Positions 18,191 to 30,430 are shown, counted from the stretch's first letter. The stretch: DNA of 49,860 bases from Blattamonas nauphoetae (GCA_033064195.1 JARBJD010000443.1:1-49860); one strand, 5' to 3'. Notes: generated from the letters alone by a model not told the origin. Program-made: numbers and translations.

Positions 18191-18302
18191 GGGTGATCGT
18201 GAAGAGAAGCAGTCTCGACAATTTCAACCAAAATTCGCGCAAATGCCGCTGATCTGCCGTGTCAGACCGAAAACTGATAGCACAAACGGAGGGTCTGTCA
18301 AT

Positions 18303-18614
18303 TCACCTCGTTAATTCTTCTCTCTCATTCTCTGCCTCCCTCTGAACAGCTCCGATCTGTCTCGAAAGTCTTCCCACCGCTCCATCAAGTCGATCGGCAC
18401 TCATCACCAAACTCGTCCACCAGTCGCTCACCCTACTTCTACCATTCTGCGTCAGCGTTTTTGTTAAAGAAACAAAGAACTCTGTCTTCAAACCAGGGAA
18501 CGAGGACACAGTTTCGATGTCCATCATCCAAGCGTGCTCTTCGAGTCTTCCGTCGACAACAGCGCTCACAAACACGCCGGAGAGTGATGTTGGGTGCAGA
18601 CAGTTCAGATTCAC
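18303..18614 (-). other. Possible minus-strand gene fragment
   Basis: A 103-aa minus frame containing WMMDIETVSSFPGLKTEFFV and DWWTSLVMSADRLDGAVGRL has a natural composition. It lies just downstream, on the same strand, of the 18,760-18,905 fragment and could be part of the same decayed gene. A plus-strand frame over the same bases is also open (ITKLVHQSLTLLLPFC), so the strand is uncertain. Confidence 0.3.
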
Positions 18615-18759
18615 GCTTCTTCACTACTTACTCGCTTTCGTCTTCGCTCTCATCTCGGATCACGCTCGGTTTGTTGTCTTTTGATTTGTCTTTCTGATGA
18701 TTTGTTCTGATTAATCTATTCACCTCGATTGCATTCCTTCAGTCGTTCTTATTTTCTCT

Positions 18760-18905
18760 CGTATTGTTCAGGGTGAAGACATCCTCATCGTCATCCCCAT
18801 CCTACGCAGACCAATCGCACAATGCACTCTCCCACCTCTCCTCTTCATTTATCACATCACAAGCAATCATCCCATCTCTACTTTTCGTTGCTGTTCTGTC
18901 TGATT
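18760..18905 (-). pseudogene. Minus-strand gene fragment, paralogue of 11,046-11,246
   Basis: The minus frame contains NEEERWESALCDWSA, a stop, then DGDDDEDVFTLNN. See the matching fragment at 11,046-11,246. The internal stop marks it as decayed. Confidence 0.45.
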
Positions 18906-18974
18906 GTTAACGAGAAGACATTTGACTGTCTCGTCATTGAAGCCAAAGAATCTGGACACCTGGCCGAGCTGACA

Positions 18975-19068
18975 GGAGGAGTTCCCCCTGGTCACTCCAA
19001 GCCCAAACGAGGGCTCCTCAACACAGCGAGAACCCTGAAATGATATTAGGGGCTGGCCTGATCAAAAT
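18975..19068 (+). repeat. Inverted-repeat cluster, left part
   Basis: It holds two overlapping 56-bp blocks. 18,975-19,030 is repeated perfectly, inverted, at 23,312-23,367. 19,013-19,068 is repeated perfectly, inverted, at 23,618-23,673. Between the two sites lie 4.2-4.6 kb of decayed sequence. Confidence 0.85.
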
Positions 19069-22000
19069 ATTCAATTGCAGAAATGGACCTCCTCGTCGCA
19101 TTTAACGAAACTATTTTCCATTAATCTCTTCTCTTTTCTCGCTGAACAAGCCAACACACTATTTCGTCACTTGGTCATTTTCTTCGATCTCAAAAACATT
19201 TGGTCCATTTAAATCTCTTCTACTGGCATTACCACCTTATATTCGAAGAATACCCACTCAAGATAGGGGTACCAAGCAAGACCAATGAGAACTTCTCCAT
19301 CAAGAGGGTACACAGTACAGCAAACGTGACGGTGAGCGAGAAGAGGATCTCGCCTTCTTTCGAGGTCCACAATTCCGATCTGCAATATGGACGACGAGGA
19401 GGATAAATTTATCGACAATCTTCAAATCCATTTTGGTTTACACTATTTCGAAGCGAATTGATTCACACAACGCATCGTGTCGATGAACATCAAGAAGTTA
19501 ATTTCTATCCTCTTCCAAACGAAGTATTGTCTCAAGGATCCAGACAATCACAGAGGATGTGATTTTCAACATCCTTACCATTCTTGGAATCTAAATTAGA
19601 TGATACTGTTCAAACCCTCATCAATTGCGCTCACACCTTCGCGCCCCTAGCCGACGGGCAGAAGGAGGGCAACGACTTTTCTCAGCACTCAAGATAGTGC
19701 CACCATCATAGAGCTGATTGTTGATATCCTACTAAATCACTACACGGCTCATCTCGGATGATGGAAAGCAATCAAGAGAAAGTGCACCGATGACTCCTCC
19801 GGACGGACACAAGATTCAAAAACATCCAGATTATGCTACAAAGTGATCGGAAAGCCCATCATTGATTGGTTTAATAACGGAGGTAGTCCAATGAAGAGGT
19901 CCAATCCTGGATCAACCATTACACCTTACGGCACAGTGCGGGTCGACAATGAAGGGACTTGATGAATAAAATAGTGAAGACCTAACAATCCAACCACCGT
20001 TGTTGAACATCTGGCGGATTCATTTCCTACTATCTGAGAGACCTCGCTCCACATGTCCTGGCCTGATGGATTTTGACTGTGAAATCAGCATGTATTACGA
20101 AACCCTTCCCAGGAACGGGATACTCAACAAGAAGCTGACATTTAGCACTTCTGAAACGAAGAAATGAAGAACGGATCATAGATTCTGAAACTCATGCTAT
20201 CGAGGCAAATGTTCGAGAAAGGCCCTCAAAATAGCTTGGAATCATCATTAGTTGGCTTTGGTGGTGTCCTTTCACCCGACCAGTCGCAGAGCGAAGTGAA
20301 AACACACAACTTCCAATCCCAAAAATTGAGCCAACCCGCACTCGTCAGAATCACCCAAAGTTGGGCTCCGACATTAATTCCACAAAAACAATGATTGTCA
20401 ACATTCGCACTTCTTGGAAAAGAGCCGAGACGCAAGTGAAAAGGACCTATCTCAGCGCTGACGTTGTGGAGTAGCCTGTGTGGAAGGAGAGGGACGACGT
20501 GTTTCTATTTTTGGACTGAAAGGTTGGATGATCGCACTTATGTCTCAGATCCAGACGATTACAGGTCTATCTGAGCATTGATATTCCCTGACATTTCCTG
20601 CAGCTACCCCACGTTTTGTTGACAAACAATTGCTACTTCCCTTCTCATATTCACTGTGAGCCACTCGACTTGTCTATCCAGGGTTTTTACTCATCGTCCT
20701 ATCGATTGGTGATCATCACTAAAAGCGGATACAAGATCTCTATTGGAATCGGAAGTCTGCCTTCGGTGGGTCCTCAGAAGGCAGTCTGTTCACTGAACTC
20801 GATGTTAGTCACATCCCCTCACCTGTTTAGATAGGAAGTGGCATGAGGGTCCTGCAAAGACAGACAAAGAACGAACACATCAAGCAGGTCGGCTTATTTC
20901 CGGAATCGAATCCAAGATTCAAAGTGCTCACGTTTAGCTTTGTCCCAGGACACTCCCACTCACTTGAGAGAATCGTAAGGAAACTGATAAAGACATTTTT
21001 CAGTCCGACAGCCCGCACGAGGCACAGACCTCGTCTCCTCTGGCTCACACACAACGGTGAAGCCCCTTCGGACTCGAACAGATTTGGGAGGTTAACCGCC
21101 AACGCACCCACAGAAGTCTGCAAGTCCGGCTTTAGTTCTGCCAGGTTAAGAGGGACACAGAGACTAAGAAGTCGACGAGCAGATGTTGCATTAAGACAAA
21201 TACGTCGAACTTGATTCGATGAAAGAACGAAGAGCGAAAGTACTTTCTTGTTGGTTCTGGAGCAATGATGCTATGTGATTGAACCAAGACGACTTGAAAC
21301 AGACCTTTCACCGGTTGTTCTCACAAGAAGCGGAGAATGTGGATTGGTCGACAAGAATGAAAATGAGAACAAGAGCAGACCTAGGATCAACAAACCGTCA
21401 ATGATACACCTCTCAAGATCCTGAAACTTTCAATCATGAAGGATGCATACATCCAGAAATGTATTTTGTGCAGCTAGTCCGTTGCGGACGAGGTTCGTCA
21501 TATGGCTTCGCTCCTTCTATTCAACATGATTCGCCCGATGCTGATACCTTCATCGAAGAAGAACAGAGCTCCCTGATCGATCCAGGAGCGTTCAGTGGGA
21601 ACTGGGAACCAACAATCGATACTCTACACGTAATCTTCGGGACGTTGTGACCATCACGACTCAAATGAAGGAGGGTAGTCCAACCCACGCTGTTTGGAAA
21701 CAGCCAATCTGTTTTCCAGGACTGAATTGGCATTTGTCAGGTCGCATTCGGTGAGCGCGTTCTCGATGGTTGAAGGGACAATTGAACTCCCGAATGAACT
21801 AGGCGACAACCTTCTTGTTTGAATTCCGATGAAGATGGAGTCGACTCTACAATACAGAAACTATCTTTGAGAACTCTGGTGGTCGAAGGAAAACAGATCA
21901 TCCAGAAGATTTATATTGATGTCCATCTTCTCACAAAAGGACATGTGGATGTGCATAGATCGAACATCCTCTCATCGTTACTCGAGAGCACATGAACAGC

Positions 22001-23311
22001 TAGACACTTTGCTCACAACTATTATCTCGACGCAATAGTTCTTGGTAGTGATGATCGATGTTGGATTCGGGAAGAGAACGACTCTCTTCCGATCTATTCT
22101 GACGATTGGAGGCATTCTAAAGGAAGAAGCGGAGTGAGGCGAACCACACCCAGTAGCAGAGAAGATCCGCGAACCGCATACAGTGAAGGTGACAGCTGCA
22201 GGTCATAATCGCACTACTGTCGCGAGACTCGAGATGTCCACTCATATTGAACCCGGCGGTTGTCTTTCACTCAGCCCACCCTGCAGAAGAACTCCATTGG
22301 AAATGGACAGGCTCAGAAGGAGAGAGGATGAGTGACGGACGTGCTAGAAATTGAAGAATGAAGAAGGAGGTGTGATTGAGGAGCGGAGATGCAAAGTCTC
22401 GGTATGTTGGTTTCTGGATTGTGGATGTGAGTCGGGTGGATTTGTCACTGGTGCTATCGCAAGGAAGAGAACTGGCGCAGTCTGATAGAAGTGAAGAGCA
22501 ACGCTGCAAGCAAGTCGTAAATACTTCTTCCATGACGGTTTAAACTCACAGACGTGTCGCATTTCACTGGCAGGGTATACTCTCAACAGGGACGAACTCG
22601 CGGATAGATGGGATAGTCTCACCTTCTGGAGTGACGAGCTGTCCCACCTGATTCTGATGGGTGATGAAGACGAAGGCGCTCAACACATAACTTCACTCAT
22701 CCATTCAACCGAAGAGAACAAATGGTGACGTGGACTGTCACTGGTGAGTGGGGGAAAGACATAAATGGAGGGCTCTTGTCCAAACTTGCCCTTTTCAAAA
22801 TGAAGCGAACGGAGCGGCTAGGGACGCTGCGTCACAAACGTGTTTCTTGCCTTATGCCCTGGAATCGATTTAAGATGCAGACAATGGGGTGCGTGGACCA
22901 CTCCCGCGGTCACGATCGCAGAGGACAACTGAGCAAGTTTGATGTTCTGGTTCATCAACAGATTGGGGCGGAAGGAAGCTCTCGTCAAGGTTTTTAATCT
23001 CTCGATTTGAAAAGCGAGATGAGGATGGAGGGACGAGAGGTGAGCACAATGAGGGCTAATGAGGGGAGGGTTGATCGAGGAGACAGTGGTGCAGGTGATT
23101 GATCGGGGTGATCCTATATCTCTGCCAGCGGAATTAGCCCAGCCCTCCTCCTCTGCCTTTTCTCTTCATCTTTTACCAGAACTTGTTCTCCAGGAGGTGG
23201 CAGCCCGAGTGGGGTCACGGCCGAAACAACACTCTATTGGAACGAAGAAACGACAAAGGCTTTCTCCTTTACCTTCTCTCTCTTTGCTTCCTTTAGATTG
23301 TCCTTTCAACA
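19069..23311. other. 4.2 kb of decayed DNA without a recognisable gene
   Basis: There are only short frames on both strands. Patches such as TVQTLINCAHTFAPLADGQ (about 19,610), SSYRLVIITKSGYKISIG (about 20,700) and the 63-aa frame at 21,459-21,650 look like old protein-coding sequence cut by many stops. No family is recognisable. The stretch is bounded by the inverted-repeat cluster, so it could be the inside of a dead transposon or a host segment caught between two repeat copies. Confidence 0.4.
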
Positions 23312-23390
23312 CTCGCTGTGTTGAGGAGCCCTCGTTTGGGCTTGGAGTGACCAGGGGGAACTCCTCCAAGACAAACGAGTGCTCCTCAAC
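23312..23390. repeat. Inverted 56-bp block forming part of a 71-bp hairpin
   Basis: 23,312-23,367 is a perfect inverted copy of 18,975-19,030. 23,320-23,390 folds on itself: GTTGAGGAGC.CTCGTTTG..CTTGGA pairs with TCCAAG..CAAACGAG.GCTCCTCAAC around an 18-base loop. Confidence 0.8.
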
Positions 23391-23617
23391 ATTACAACTC
23401 TGCCACACAACCTGGCAAGTTCTGGCTTTTTCACTTCACCTCGTCTCATTAGACCATTTGGCAAGTTTTTGTTCCCTGTTAGGGATTTCTTGCCCACATA
23501 ACCTTTTTTGTTTTCCTCAACAGCCCTCTACGGAGGGCAAAACCAACCTGTGAACTTTTAGTTCCCCGTTGGGATTTCTGGAACAGATAAAATCATTTAT
23601 TTGGTTTTCTGCTTTCA

Positions 23618-23690
23618 ATTTTGATCAGGCCAGCCCCTAATATCATTTCAGGGTTCTCGCTGTGTTGAGGAGCACTCGTTTGTCTTGGAT
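23618..23690 (-). repeat. Inverted-repeat cluster, right part
   Basis: 23,618-23,673 is a perfect inverted copy of 19,013-19,068. It continues through another arm of the GTTGAGGAGC.CTCGTTTG unit to about 23,690. Confidence 0.85.
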
Positions 23691-23959
23691 GCGGTCTGCC
23701 TTCTTCTCTTCTCATTTGTGTCCTTGACTCGTCTTCGGAATCGCTGTCCCATCTCAGCAAGGTGGCTCACTGGAAGAGGAAGAAGATGGGAGAGGACGAC
23801 ACACCGACGAAGGCAGGTGCGGCGATGGTCGATCAGACAGATATTGAAGTCAATCATCATGAGCGACGAGAGCAACAGTCTGTTCATTTCCTCCCTTTCT
23901 TCTCCTCTCCATCCCATCCTTTCTCTTCATCCTCATCCCCTTTCTCCTCTTCATCTTCT

Positions 23960-24416
23960 CTCCTTTCTATCATTTTCAGCTGTTTGGGACGACGCTGTGC
24001 AAAGTCAGACCTTCCTCGATCTGAATGCCGCTGTGTCCTACGATGGCCAACACACAAAGATCTTCCGAACGTGCTACTCGTTCTTCGAACAGAACAGACA
24101 CTCCGCTGTGGCTGATCGGAGGGACAAGACAGACGAGCCGCAAGTGAAGGGGAGAGAGGAGTTGGGTGCTGTTCAAATTTTGGACCAGCGAGTGAAGGAG
24201 ACTCTTCATATGGAGATTGTGAAGCGAGGTTGCAAGTTGGAGAAGGTTCGAAAACAGAATGAAGAGAAGGATTGAGAAGGAAAGACAGCAGGCAAGAGCG
24301 AAGAAGTCAGAGTGAAACAGGAAATGAAAAACAAGAAGAGCGAGAAGGATGAGCGGAACAAGAAGAGCGGCAAGGGGGAGAAAAGAAGGAGGATGTCAAG
24401 GATGAGAGCTAAGAGC
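23960..24416 (+). pseudogene. Gene fragment with DKTDEP-KGREE-GAV block and Lys-rich tail
   Basis: After an intron-like 3' end (TCTATCATTTTCAG, about 23,966-23,980), the frame reads VWDDAVQSQTFLDLNAAVSY, FRTCYSFFEQNRHS and the DKTDEPQVKGREELGAV block shared with 11,585-11,854. It ends at a TGA at 24,275. Further Lys/Glu-rich coding-like sequence (EMKNKKSEKDERNKKSGKGE) follows in another frame. The function is unknown. It is probably the 3' exon of a decayed host gene. Confidence 0.45.
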
Positions 24417-25193
24417 TAACTAAATCAAACACGGAGGAGGTGGATGACGATCAATCCCATTTCGTCACTTGTTCGATCTATTTTCAAAATATCTTATCTT
24501 TAGATTCAATTCAAGTTTAATGTTATTTTCATCATAATAAGCTTGCTTAATTCAAGTGTAAAGGAGAAATGGGCATACTTCGTCTTGATCAACCCATTGC
24601 ACATAAAAAAACACATTCTCCACAGATCTTTGACCTCTATATCTCGAAATCGTCTAGCCCTGTCCTTAGAATGTTCTCACCAGTCATTTCCTCATAGATC
24701 GTGAATTATTGACATGGCGTGCTTTATTGACACTACTATAAAGTCAGATGGGTTTGCTCTTCGGATTTCCAAACGATGTGTTTTCTCTGATTCTCTATCA
24801 AAAATTTAGGTTTGATTTCATGATATTTCTCTTCTACTGTCTTCTTTTATCAAGCATAGTACACTGCTTTCTGATTCCTTGAAAATACGCTCTTTTCTTC
24901 CTCCACGACTGGATCATCATTTTTCCCAAGCTGGTTGTACGAGACCCTTGAATGCGCCCAGCACCCTATGTCTTCTCTGAGTTGTTCCGGTATCGTCCTT
25001 TGTTGTCTTCTTTTTTCCAATCGAATACTCTCCTCATTCTCTCAGCACACGATCACGAAAAAAGTTGAAGAATGTGCTCAACAATGATGTAGAAATCTTG
25101 ATATGGAATTTTGAATGGAAATTTTGAAAGATAATCGAATGTCGACACATGAGACAGACAGAGGTTTGACATTTTTTTCATTTTTGATGAAAA
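24417..25193. other. AT-rich spacer upstream of the surface-protein gene
   Basis: About 780 bp with no frame of note. The last 60 bases are T/A-rich (GACATTTTTTTCATTTTTG) and end in TTCTACAG at 25,200-25,207. That could be a 3' splice site for an upstream exon or simply the leader of the gene. Confidence 0.4.
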
Positions 25194-28118
25194 ATGCAAT
25201 TCTACAGTTTTACGTTTGACATGACGAGTTACAAATTCCTCAACATTCCGACCGACTGTACCTACAGGGTTCCGATTACCTACAGGGGTAATACATACCT
25301 CAGATCACTTTCGTCAACTGTGACCGGGAGCGACATGGTCACTCTCACACTGACATTGGACAAGCCAGTGTCTGGGACGATGATTGTGATTGTTTCGAAT
25401 TTGGAAGGAACACGACAAGAAGTGGCTGGAAAGGCACCGAAGCTTGGGCGAGTGTTGATATTCTCCTTCTCGTCGTCGACGGTTGGGACATGTTCATCGT
25501 CATTTGGAGAGTTGAAACTCCTCCAACTTCCTTTCTCCGACTACAAACTCCTCGCTGCCTCCCTCTCCAACTACAACGTGACAATTCCATCGAATTTCGC
25601 CATTTCATCTGTCACGCCAACACTTCTCGTCGCCTCGTGTGTTCTGGATTCGAGTGGGACAGAAGTGGAACTGTCGTTCTCTGGTTTCGGAATTCCCAAA
25701 GGAATGTGCACCCTCATTCTGAACGGCAGCATCACTTTGGAAGTGTCATTCAGCGATGACTCATTTGGAAGGAGTGAGGGAAGTATGCGTAAGGGAGTGA
25801 GTGGGAAAGATGGAGATTTGTCAGAGAAAACTGAATATTCAGTTACAGGAATTGTGAGTCAAGCGAACTCATCAGCATCGATTGCGATTGCATCTGGAGT
25901 TAGATTGAATGTTCCAACAGCAGCTCGACTTTCCAAAGTGAGTGTGAGTGACTTTTTGGATGCGAGAAAGACGAAAGTGAAACTATCATTCCAATCAATG
26001 AAACTTGAAGCGAATAAGAAATACATTTTGAAGATGAAGCGAGCAGACACTTCAGAAGAAACTGTCACTCGGGAAATGTTGACAGACGAGAACGGAGTTC
26101 TATCGGATGTGGACGAGATTCTGTATCCGTATGCGACAGAATCCGAAGAAAGGAAGGAGCAGCTTGAGTTTGGTGATTCGTATGGAGTGTTGTCTCTGAC
26201 TGCTTCCGGCAGAACTCGATCTGTCCTCATCTCCGACATTGTGGTCAAAATGCCTGACGAACCGCCACGGATCTTTGCATTGGTTTCTCACTCGTTGAAT
26301 GGAAAGAAGGATCAACTCACACTTTCGTTCCAGGCGGCATTGCTTCCTGACGGAGAAGGAGTCATCAAAGTCAAACAGACAGACATTGACATTCTCGTGG
26401 AAGGTGTGGTGACAAGAGACTCTGCCACACAATGCACAGCTATGATCTCAACAGCATGGACAGAAGACACCACTCATCTCTCGTTTAGGAAGATATATTC
26501 TGTCCAATCAGCAACCATCGAATCAGTCGATGTTGCGATCGATTCTGAAATGTCGTTTGAAGTTCCCAATCCTCCACGCATCACTTCGGTGGAATATGTG
26601 TTTGTGAACTCACTTCAGAGCATGTGCAAGATCCGAGTGAGAGGAACAGATTTGGTTGCTGGAACGGAATATGAAGTTGTACTCGACGATTTGATCAGAT
26701 TGACAGTGACATTTAAGACGTCGATGGAAGGAGAATCGGAAGGAGTGTCGATTGGGAAGAATGGAAAACTGAAGCACAACAGAACATACACACTGACAGA
26801 GATGAAGCCGATTCGAGAGGACGATGGATGGATTCTTCTTCCTGAAATAGTGTTGCTTCGAATCGGAGAGCGGACAACGATAAACGTGATTGTTCGAGAA
26901 GGAGGAAGCGACAAGAGGGAGGAATGCGGGACGATTAGAAAGCCGTGCGAATCAGTGTTGATTGGATGGAGAGTGGGAGAAGATGAAGGAGTGAGTGGAG
27001 TGGTTGTGAAGATTGATGGATGTGGGGGATTTGGGGGAAGAGTGGTTGTGGGAGAGAGGAACGTGGAGATTGGAGGATTGTTTGCGAAAGAGAACGAGTT
27101 GAAGGTGGAGTCAGTCGATTTGGGGAAGGATGGAGAGGACGGAGTGGTATCAGTGTCAGGAGGAAGAGTTGTGATAGTGGGAGTTCGGCTGATTCTGCCG
27201 AGTGGATGGGAGATGGGGGAGAAGAGAGTGGGAAGTGTGCTGTGTGGGTTTGGGGAGTGTGTCATCCTCAGTGTCTCGATTGTGAGTGGATGGAAGGGAG
27301 AGGAAATTGGGATGGGGCTTGTGAGTTGGATGGGAGGGTCATTGTCAGTTGAGAAGATTGTGATGGAGGGTGTTGAGATGTCGGCAGGTCAAGTTCTTGT
27401 GAATTGTTCGTCATTAAAGAAGGAAGTGTCATTTGAGATGGAATCGAGCAGATTCATTGAAGTTGGGACTCGAAACGCTGAACTCGTTCGTTTCTCGTCG
27501 AAATTGAAAGAATCACACATTGGGATTCGGGATTGCGTGTTTGTTTCGACACAGCGAGTTGAGAGTAGGAAAGTGGGAGATGGAATGGGAGTGATTGTGA
27601 TTGAGACATCACAAGAGAAGACAGAAATTTCGAAATGTGTATTCTCGGATTGTGGGACAGTGGAAGGAACGAGAGGATCTACGAAGAAGGGAGGAGTGTT
27701 GGCTGTCACAGTTGGAAATTCGAACAGGAAAGAAAAGAGAGAAATTGTGTTGTTGGGGAATGTGTTTGTAGACAGCAGTGTTTCTTGGGAAGGGAATCAA
27801 GTGGAGAAGAGAGGAGGAGTTGCTGTGTGGAGTGTTGAAGGAAGCCAACTGATTGTTGATCTTTTGGGGAATTGGTTTGAGGAGACAAGTGTGAGTGGTG
27901 TTGTGTTTGATCGAGACCGCTTTGGCGTTCCCATCATCGAACGAAAACGGAAGGTTGTTCATTCTTTGTCACGTTCTGGACACGCTGGACTTGTGGTGGT
28001 TGTGGGTCGAGTGTTGCCAGTGATTCGCCGTGTGGGGTCGTCGTTCTCGGGGTGTTCGCTTCGGATGGTGTCTTTGGAGGGAGGAGAGTTGATGAAGCAG
28101 AATGCTGATGAACTGTAA
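25194..28118 (+). CDS. Large surface-type protein, Ig-like repeats plus beta-helix (974 aa)
   Basis: An uninterrupted 974-aa frame. About five repeats of roughly 100 residues come first; starts are marked by patterns such as PPRIFALVSHSLNGKKDQLTL (about residue 355) and PPRITSVEYVFVNSLQ (about 458). Each ends in a G..Y.V segment, as in Ig-like/IPT-type beta domains. At about residue 576, CGTIRKPCESV introduces a right-handed beta-helix-like region (short V.I.G/V.V.G turns, then CVFVSTQR, CVFSDCGTV, NVFVDSS). The same Cys-linked junction occurs in the gene at 34,166-37,811. No signal peptide or membrane segment is visible. The start codon overlaps a possible splice acceptor, so a 5' exon may be missing. 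The C-terminus, NADEL, is loosely KDEL-like, probably by chance. Confidence 0.75.
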   Translation: MQFYSFTFDMTSYKFLNIPTDCTYRVPITYRGNTYLRSLSSTVTGSDMVTLTLTLDKPVSGTMIVIVSNLEGTRQEVAGKAPKLGRVLIFSFSSSTVGTCSSSFGELKLLQLPFSDYKLLAASLSNYNVTIPSNFAISSVTPTLLVASCVLDSSGTEVELSFSGFGIPKGMCTLILNGSITLEVSFSDDSFGRSEGSMRKGVSGKDGDLSEKTEYSVTGIVSQANSSASIAIASGVRLNVPTAARLSKVSVSDFLDARKTKVKLSFQSMKLEANKKYILKMKRADTSEETVTREMLTDENGVLSDVDEILYPYATESEERKEQLEFGDSYGVLSLTASGRTRSVLISDIVVKMPDEPPRIFALVSHSLNGKKDQLTLSFQAALLPDGEGVIKVKQTDIDILVEGVVTRDSATQCTAMISTAWTEDTTHLSFRKIYSVQSATIESVDVAIDSEMSFEVPNPPRITSVEYVFVNSLQSMCKIRVRGTDLVAGTEYEVVLDDLIRLTVTFKTSMEGESEGVSIGKNGKLKHNRTYTLTEMKPIREDDGWILLPEIVLLRIGERTTINVIVREGGSDKREECGTIRKPCESVLIGWRVGEDEGVSGVVVKIDGCGGFGGRVVVGERNVEIGGLFAKENELKVESVDLGKDGEDGVVSVSGGRVVIVGVRLILPSGWEMGEKRVGSVLCGFGECVILSVSIVSGWKGEEIGMGLVSWMGGSLSVEKIVMEGVEMSAGQVLVNCSSLKKEVSFEMESSRFIEVGTRNAELVRFSSKLKESHIGIRDCVFVSTQRVESRKVGDGMGVIVIETSQEKTEISKCVFSDCGTVEGTRGSTKKGGVLAVTVGNSNRKEKREIVLLGNVFVDSSVSWEGNQVEKRGGVAVWSVEGSQLIVDLLGNWFEETSVSGVVFDRDRFGVPIIERKRKVVHSLSRSGHAGLVVVVGRVLPVIRRVGSSFSGCSLRMVSLEGGELMKQNADEL

Positions 28119-30430
28119 CGACTCTCATTTCCAACATCGCTCATTTTCTCCATTACGCACCCACATTGAGACGAAATCCTCATGAAACTATCACAAATCA
28201 TACCCGACTCTCCACACTCCTATTCCACTCAAACAGACACTTCACGCATCACACCCATTTCACATGACAATGCACCGTCCATCCCGATCCACCTCTCGAA
28301 GCATTCGACACAACTGACATCCAAACTCCTCGCGCCTCACCACACCATCTCACTCCATCACGCACAGACACCAGAACAGAAGTGCGACTCCTCGCTGCTC
28401 CTCCTCGTCACTCCAATCTGACGCTCTCTACCTCCACAACCCAATTGCTCCCCTTTCCCTCCTCTCTCTTCGTCTCGCTCGAACATCGCCAGATCTTGAC
28501 TGGTCGACACAGTCGCTCGCAACATGCTCGCGCAATGAAGATTCTCATCTCCGAATGGATCGCCTTCCGATGCCACCCACTTCGATCTCCTCTCACCATC
28601 GTCCGAAGACATCTTCGAGTCTCCGTAGAACACACCCAACACTCTCACTTGACACCTTCAAACGCGACACACCGCCACACTCCACTGAGCACATCTGTCT
28701 CTTCACTGTCACATTTCTCAATCCCCGCTGCCGTACACGAACAACATACATTTCGTTGTGTCTTCATTTCTCTGTTCAGTACATTCCATTCGGACAATTG
28801 CTCTGCATCGCATAAAACAATCTCCACGTCAGAGTTTCTCTTGATTTTGTCAAGTGGGTTTGATCATGTTGCAGAACCAACAATGAAGAACACACATCAT
28901 CGATTTCCACAGCTCACCCAGAATGATGCAATCTCTACATCTCACACCCAATGCTTCCTTTCAGTCAGTCCGTTTTTTTCGTTCTTCATTCGTCGTTGTT
29001 CTTTCAACTCTCCAGTCAGTTGTTTTCTTTCTGTTAACATACTCATGATGCCATACTCACAACTCATCCACCCACATTCACCTTCTCTCCAAAAACATCC
29101 CCAGACTCATCGCCATTCACCTGTCTCATCCGTCGCTCACTTTTTACGAACGTATTTATGATGCTATTCTCACAACCCGTCAACCCACAATCACCTTCCC
29201 TCCTCCAACACTCTCAGCCGCACCTTCAAACAGCATACTCACTCTGCTGTTGAATGAGACTTGTCAATGAGAGGACAGACACCATGTCCTACTCTTCTGC
29301 TCATCTCCATCCATCCACATTTTCGTGCTCACACCATCACTCATCCTTCGTGCTGTGGCGTCGTCATGTTGAGTCGGGTTTGAGAACTACATTCTTCGAA
29401 CAGACGATCCAACAGTTCCTCGCTCTGCTCTTGGCTGGTAGGTGGGCTGGATGAGAGGGATGGAGAATGGGAAGGATGTCTGGATTTTGGATGACAACAA
29501 CGCCATTTAGGAATGCGAAAGAACTGTACACTCGATTGAAATTTCCCAACGATTCGCTCTTGATTTGAATGGTTGTTCTTCGTTTTTCTTTTTCTATCTG
29601 TTTTCGTTTTGAGTTGACAGGCGACACGTGGGACACAACACTTTTGGATTTTGTTTCTTGTTTGTGGCGTGTGTGGGCAGTGTGGAGTTTGGACAGCTTC
29701 TCGTTCGGCCTGTCGTCTCGCCCATCTTTCATGTTTTTTTGTATGACTCAGTTTGTTTTCGTTTGATTTCGTTGAGTTTGTTTCCGTTTGAGAGCCTTTC
29801 TTTTGATTCTTTCTGATTTGTTTTTCATTTTTGTTTCATTTTGATTTTCTGGAGAGAATTGGGGGTTGGTCGTGTGTGAAGGATGGGATTGGAGTGAAAT
29901 TGGATCTCGTTGAGAAGATGAAGACACAACACAACGAGGACAGGACTCTCCACTCGACTTATCGTCACTCGACTTGTCACACACTCTCGTCTGTCCCTCC
30001 TTCCATCTCATCTCAACCGCAATCACTGCCTCGTCTTCCCCTCCACTCCATTCTGCTCCTCCAACAGCATTCTCATTCTGCATGATTGTGGCCGTTCTCT
30101 TCGAAGCCATCCATTTCGAACAACTCACTTCTTTGCTGTCTCGCATGAATGTCGCTCAGACGCGCCCTGGTCTGACATTCTGTGTTTCAGCTCGTTTGGT
30201 TTGATGGCCACGCAATGTTGGTTGATGTTGGAGTGTTGGAGAATGTGATCTCCATCTCAGCTTGATTGAGTTGTCTGGCACTGTTGTCGACCCAATTCAA
30301 AGAGTATGATACAAAGAACGGATCGAACCTGCATCGTGGTGACCAGGAAAACTTTGCGGCGGCTCTATGCCGTGTGGAAAGCGACCTATGTTCTAATCTC
30401 CTCCACTTCACTTTGTCTATTCAGAAACCT
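28119..30430. other. 2.3 kb without a clear gene
   Basis: Fragments of coding-like sequence appear. A Ser/Pro-rich patch near 28,545-28,620 reads FSSPNGSPSDATHF and LLSPSSEDIFESP. A patch near 29,450-29,510 reads WMRGMENGKDVWILDDNNAI. An intron-like stretch at about 29,570-29,619 starts GTTGTTCTTCG and ends GAGTTGACAG. The remaining open frames are low-complexity Ser/His/Thr reading and probably not genes. Confidence 0.35.

Noticed and set aside
26615-27265. 216-aa minus-strand frame rich in Thr, Pro and Ser
   Set aside because: It is antisense to the Gly/Val-rich beta-helix part of the 25,194-28,118 gene; a shadow frame.
28104-28118. C-terminal NADEL as an ER-retention signal
   Set aside because: No signal peptide is visible and the protein resembles a surface ectodomain. 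A four-residue likeness is not enough.
28382-29161. 259-aa plus-strand Ser/His/Thr-rich frame
   Set aside because: No domain, no codon pattern and no paralogue. Long open frames of this type are common by chance in CA-rich DNA.
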